From: Cycas panzhihuaensis
Lineage: Eukaryota; Cycadophyta
Reading direction: 5' to 3'
NCBI GenBank assembly: GCA_023213395.1
Contig: CM041465.1
Coordinates: forward strand, 243,481,741-243,545,740
DNA: 64,000 bases
The notes below the pieces were generated by a model. That model did not search any database, had not been told where the DNA came from, and saw only the letters and a program-made list of their open reading frames with translations. Shown here in pieces: positions 60,243 to 64,000 of this stretch (position 1 is its first letter; the number at the start of each line of letters is the position of its first letter). The position numbers and the translations under genes are program-made.

Positions 60243-60855
60243 TGCCACCAAGATCTATTGCATTCTTACAACTAGTTACAGAAATTGAAACTTAAAATTA
60301 CATGTAAGTTCTAAAATAAAAGATTATACAATAACATGAAAATGAAAGCCAAAGATCACATATGCACCTGATATAACATGGTAAAACCCTAGCAGTGTGC
60401 TAGGGAAACATCCACATAGGAAATATATTGATCTTTATTACTGTAGAATGGAGAAATAGTATATCTCAGTTATAGAGTGCTCTTAAGAACAACAACCAGC
60501 CACTGCCCTCTTCATAGTATATTACATTTCATACAACATAATAAGAAAAGCCCTAAAATGGGCTATATGAGAGGGACATCTAGGGCATAAATCTCAACCA
60601 TAGAATCTAGGGTATTTGTATCGAATGACCCTAATTCTCTTTACATTTTACTATACTTTACATGGCTAATTTTTCGGGTCGGGGGCTATCGCCCTTGAAC
60701 TCCCACCTAGCGAGGGCTGTTCCACACCCCCTACACCCCCCGGCCAAGGGGGGCTCCTGCCCCCCTTGGAACCCCTTGAGAAAGATTAAGGGAGGAAACC
60801 ACGCAGAAAACATGCCAAAATTTTAGCCCCATAATTGCTATCATAATACCCAATA
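60243..60855 (-). repeat. 3' LTR of element C (about 613 bp)
   Basis: It starts TATTGGGTATTATGATAGC on the minus strand (TG decayed to TA) after the purine tract and ends GGTGGCA at 60243. Beyond that point homology to LTR H begins. It holds a GC-rich hairpin at 60744-60769. The boundaries are inferred, because the partner LTR is outside the window. Confidence 0.72.
60744..60769. other. Perfect GC-rich hairpin in the Copia LTR
   Basis: An 11-bp stem, CCAAGGGGGGC and its complement, surrounds the 4-base loop TCCT. It would fold stably in RNA or single-stranded DNA and could pause polymerases. Its role is unknown. Confidence 0.9.
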
Positions 60856-60909
60856 ATATCCACCTTGACAACAATTAACCGGTACACACCGTTCATCATC
60901 TTTTCTGCA

Positions 60910-63900
60910 AGCTATGAGAAGTCAAACACCATTTGAACTTCTCTAAAGGTACTAGTTTTGTGAATATATGAGCACAATTCTGATTGGTATGAATCTTCTC
61001 AAGTGCCACTCCACTTGCTTCCATAACCTGTCTAACAAAATGGTACTTAAGAGCAATATGTTTTGTTCTACTATGATAAGATGGATTCTTGGCTAAGTAA
61101 ATGGTACTTTGACTGTCACAAAATACCTTTACATTTTTCTATCTCCTCCCAAGCTCAACCAATAGACCCTATAACCAGATTGCTTCTTTACAAGCATGTG
61201 CTACAGTAACATATTCAACTTCCATGGTTGACAGTGCAATCGTGTTCTACAATTTGGACATCCAACTAACTAGACCATTTGCAAGAGTAAAAACATAACC
61301 TGAAGTAGACCTTCTTTTGTCTAAATCTCCCATAAAGTTTGAATTGACATATCCATAAACTTAATTACCTGTACCTCCAAAGCCGATGTAATAGTCACTT
61401 GTGCCTTTCAAATACCGAAGCACCCATTCCATTGTAGCCCAATGTTTCTTTCTTGGATTTTCCATAAATCTACTAACTACACCGACTACATGTGAAATAT
61501 TAGGTCTTGTACATACCATGGCATACATCAAACTTCCTACTGCATTGGCGTAAGGCACATGAAACATATAAGACTTTTCTTCTTAACTACTAGGACTCAT
61601 ATTCGAAGAAAGCTTGAAGTGGGAAGCCAATGGGATACTCACTGGTTTCACATTTTCCATCTCAAACCTAGTTAGCATCTTCTCCATATATTTCTACTAT
61701 GATAACCATAGCTTATCATTTTTCCTATCTCTGTGTATCTCCATGACTAAGATTTGTTTTGCAGCTCCTAGATCCTTCATATAAAAAGTCCTAGCTAATT
61801 GAGCCTTTAGCTTATTGATTTCTTCCATGCCCTTGCTTGCAACCAGCATGTCATCAACATATAATACCAAGATAATGAATAAGCCATTGTCCATAAATTT
61901 AAAGTAAACACAATGATCATACTCATTTCTTTTAAAATTTTAGCTCTCCATGAAGGCATCAAACTTCTTGTACCACTACCTGGGTGATTGCTTCAGGCCA
62001 TACAATGATTTCCTAAGCCTGCAAACAAGTTTTTTCCTGCCATCTTGTACAAACCCTTCTGGTTGATCCATATAGACCTCCTCATCTAAATCTCCATGTA
62101 GAAAAGATGTTTTTACATCTAACTACTCTAACTCCAAATCAAGAGAAGCTACCAATGCTAATAGCACTCTGATTGAAACAAGTTTAATAATTGGTGAAAA
62201 GATCTCATGAAAATCAATACTTGCTTTCTGTGCAAAACCTTTAGCCACTAGTCTTGCCTTGTATTTATCAACCTTTCCATCAAAATCTGTTCTCTTTTTG
62301 AAAACCCACTTGCAACTAACAATCTTCTTGCCATGTAGAAGTTCTACCAAGTTCCATGAATTATTTTTCTTCAAAGCATCTATCTCTTCCTGTATAGCTC
62401 TTATCCATTTCTCACCATGGATATCATCTACTACTTCTTGATAACATGTGGGTTCACCATCATTAGAAACTAAAGCAATAGAAATAGAAGGGTTGTACCT
62501 GTTAGGTGGATGAATAGCTCATTTAGATCTTCTAACTATTGGCAGAGGAGTGTCCACATATTCCTATGAATCTACTGCTGATTCATCTTCAGAAAGATCT
62601 TCACGCTCTTCTGATTCCATAGAAGGTTGCATTTCAAACTTGACTTGTTGATGTTCAACTTGTTACTCTTGTTTCATTTTAACTTCTCCACTATCTAATT
62701 TTATAAGGGGAGATTCATCAAATATAACATCTCTTTTAATGGTGATTTTATGGGTAGTAGGATCCCACAACCTATATCCCTTCACACCATCCTTATCACC
62801 ATAACCAACAAAGATATATATCTTGGATTTTGGGTCTAACTTTGAATGTTTACTTTTGTTAGTCTAGGCATAAGCATCACAACTAAAAACTTTTAAATTT
62901 AAATAATCACATGGATGTCCAATTTATACCTCTTTAGGAATCTTGCAATATATTACAAGTGATGGTGACCTATTTACTAGATAGTAAGTTGTTTGAATAG
63001 TTTCTACTCACAAGCCCTACTCCACTCGTATATTACTTAGCATGCTACTTGCTCTTTCTAAGAGTGTCCTATTCATGCACTCAGCAATGCCATTTTACTG
63101 CGGAGTATAGCTAGTGGTCTTGTGCCTTTCGATCCCAGCTTCTTTGCAATACTTCTCAAATTCCAAAGAGTTGAACTTACCTCCATTGTCAGTTCTTAAA
63201 CATTTGATTATCTTACCAATGTTGTCCTCAACTAGAGCCTTGAACTGCTTAAACACACTAAACACTTTAGATTTCCTTTTTAAAAAATAGACCCATACCT
63301 TCTTGGAGTAATCATCTATAAATGTGACAAAATACAATGATCCTCCACAAGATATTTTAGGGGCTGGTCCCCATACATCTGAATGTATATAATCCAGAAT
63401 ACCTTTACTAGTGGGATTGCCTACTTTAAACATGAGTCTACACTGTTTTCTAAAAACATAATGTTTACAAAAAGCCAAGTCTGAAAGCTACAAGTTAGGA
63501 AGCAACTTATAGTTTATCAGCACCTTAAGTCCTCTCTCACTCATGTGCCCAAGTCTATGATGCCATAGTTGAGCTAGATCTTCTATAGTCTTTAATGCTA
63601 TAGCTGCTTGACTGACATCTATACTTCCCACTGAAATGTAAAGATTTCCTTTCTTTAAGGCTTTCATAACAACGAAGGCACCCTTTGACACCTTTAGGAC
63701 TCTTTTATGACCTGTATGTTTAAAACCACCCAAATCTAATTCACCCAAGGAAATCAGATTCCTTTTCAAATCAGGTACATGTCTAACCTTAGTTAATGTT
63801 CTGACTACCCCATTAAACATCTTAATTCTGATGCTACCAATGCCCACTGTCTTACAAGAAACTTCATTTCCCATAAGCATATCACCACCATCAAGAGGTT

Positions 63901-64000
63901 GGTATGATGAGAACCAACTCTTGTATAGACACATATGGTGCGAAGCACCTGAATCTAATAACCAGTCATGGTGATAGTGAGAAACATTACAAGTGACCAA
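60910..64000 (-). pseudogene. pol: pol of element C: protease, integrase, RT, RNase H
   Basis: The first piece (64000-63488) is open. It has the protease D-S-G motif in WLLDSGASHHMC and the pre-integrase LWHHRLGHMSERGLKVL. The integrase core (63478-63095) has the three acidic positions in LDYIHSDVWGP, RTDNGGKF and, beyond a stop at 63093, NGIAECMNRTLL with Glu. Further on, GYRLWDP (about 62780) is typical of the Copia integrase tail. RT starts near 62390 (SWNLVELLHGKKIVSCKWVF) and has YVDDMLVAS near 61860. RNase H follows 61460 and has FCDSQSTIYLAKN and HSRTKHIALKYHFVR. Scattered stops (for example CAG-to-TAG) break it, but few shifts are needed. It would encode the element's replication enzymes and is now probably dead. 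Confidence 0.9.

Larger units (their letters stand above)
60243..64000 (-). mobile_element. Element C: Ty1/Copia (Tork-like) retrotransposon, 3' portion
   Basis: On the minus strand, protease, pre-integrase, integrase, RT and RNase H follow in Copia order from 64000 to about 60910. A purine-rich tract (AAGGTGGATAT) and a 3' LTR (60855-60243) come next. It sits inside LTR H. The 5' LTR and gag are beyond the right edge, so the target duplication (candidate TTAAC, 60238-60242) cannot be verified. The Tork-like assignment rests on the protease region with LLDSGASHHMC and RTLTKVRHVPDLKRNLISLG. Confidence 0.9.

Overview
The window looks like intergenic DNA from a large, repeat-rich land-plant nuclear genome. 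Nearly all recognisable coding sequence belongs to LTR retrotransposons. The signs are plant-type Ty3/Gypsy elements of the Tat-like (dual RNase H) kind, a Tork-like Ty1/Copia element, initiator-Met tRNA primer-binding sites and broad AT-rich stretches with no genes. I found no host protein gene, rRNA or tRNA. The species cannot be named from this sequence.

Layout, left to right. (1) 1-5357, minus strand: the 5' part of a Gypsy element ('A'), with its 5' LTR at 2791-5357 and a gag reading off the left edge. (2) 5839-8517, plus strand: a small LTR element ('B') with 5-bp target-site duplications (TSDs) and no recognisable proteins. (3) 9885-14811, minus strand: a second non-autonomous LTR element ('D') with a gag fragment and a ~92-bp minisatellite in its leader. 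(4) 14.8-27.9 kb: AT-rich DNA with a long CT/AT/AC microsatellite, a decayed Copia gag-pol relic (18.3-21.3 kb) and a field of degenerate short repeats. (5) 27882-60242: a three-level nest of one large-LTR Gypsy family. The oldest layer is a minus-strand LTR ('H', 27882-28768 and 59426-60242). Element 'O' (28769-59425, TSD GTTCC) inserted into H, and element 'I' (35040-48218, TSD CCTTG) inserted into the pol of O. (6) 60243-64000, minus strand: a Copia element ('C'), also inserted in H, whose 5' part lies beyond the right edge.

The Gypsy family has LTRs of 2.5-2.85 kb. Its order is gag, protease, RT, RNase H, integrase, then a second RNase H placed unusually downstream of the integrase. O also carries, between integrase and the second RNase H, an antisense gene resembling plant mobile domain (PMD) proteins, with an apparent 109-bp intron that keeps the reading frame; I lacks it. 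This antisense gene and the displaced RNase H are the most interesting content here. All element genes are broken. In A the breaks are mostly transition-type stops. In I they are mostly short indels clustered in GC-rich spots, which may be partly sequencing error. O is CpG-poor and older, as its position in the nest requires.
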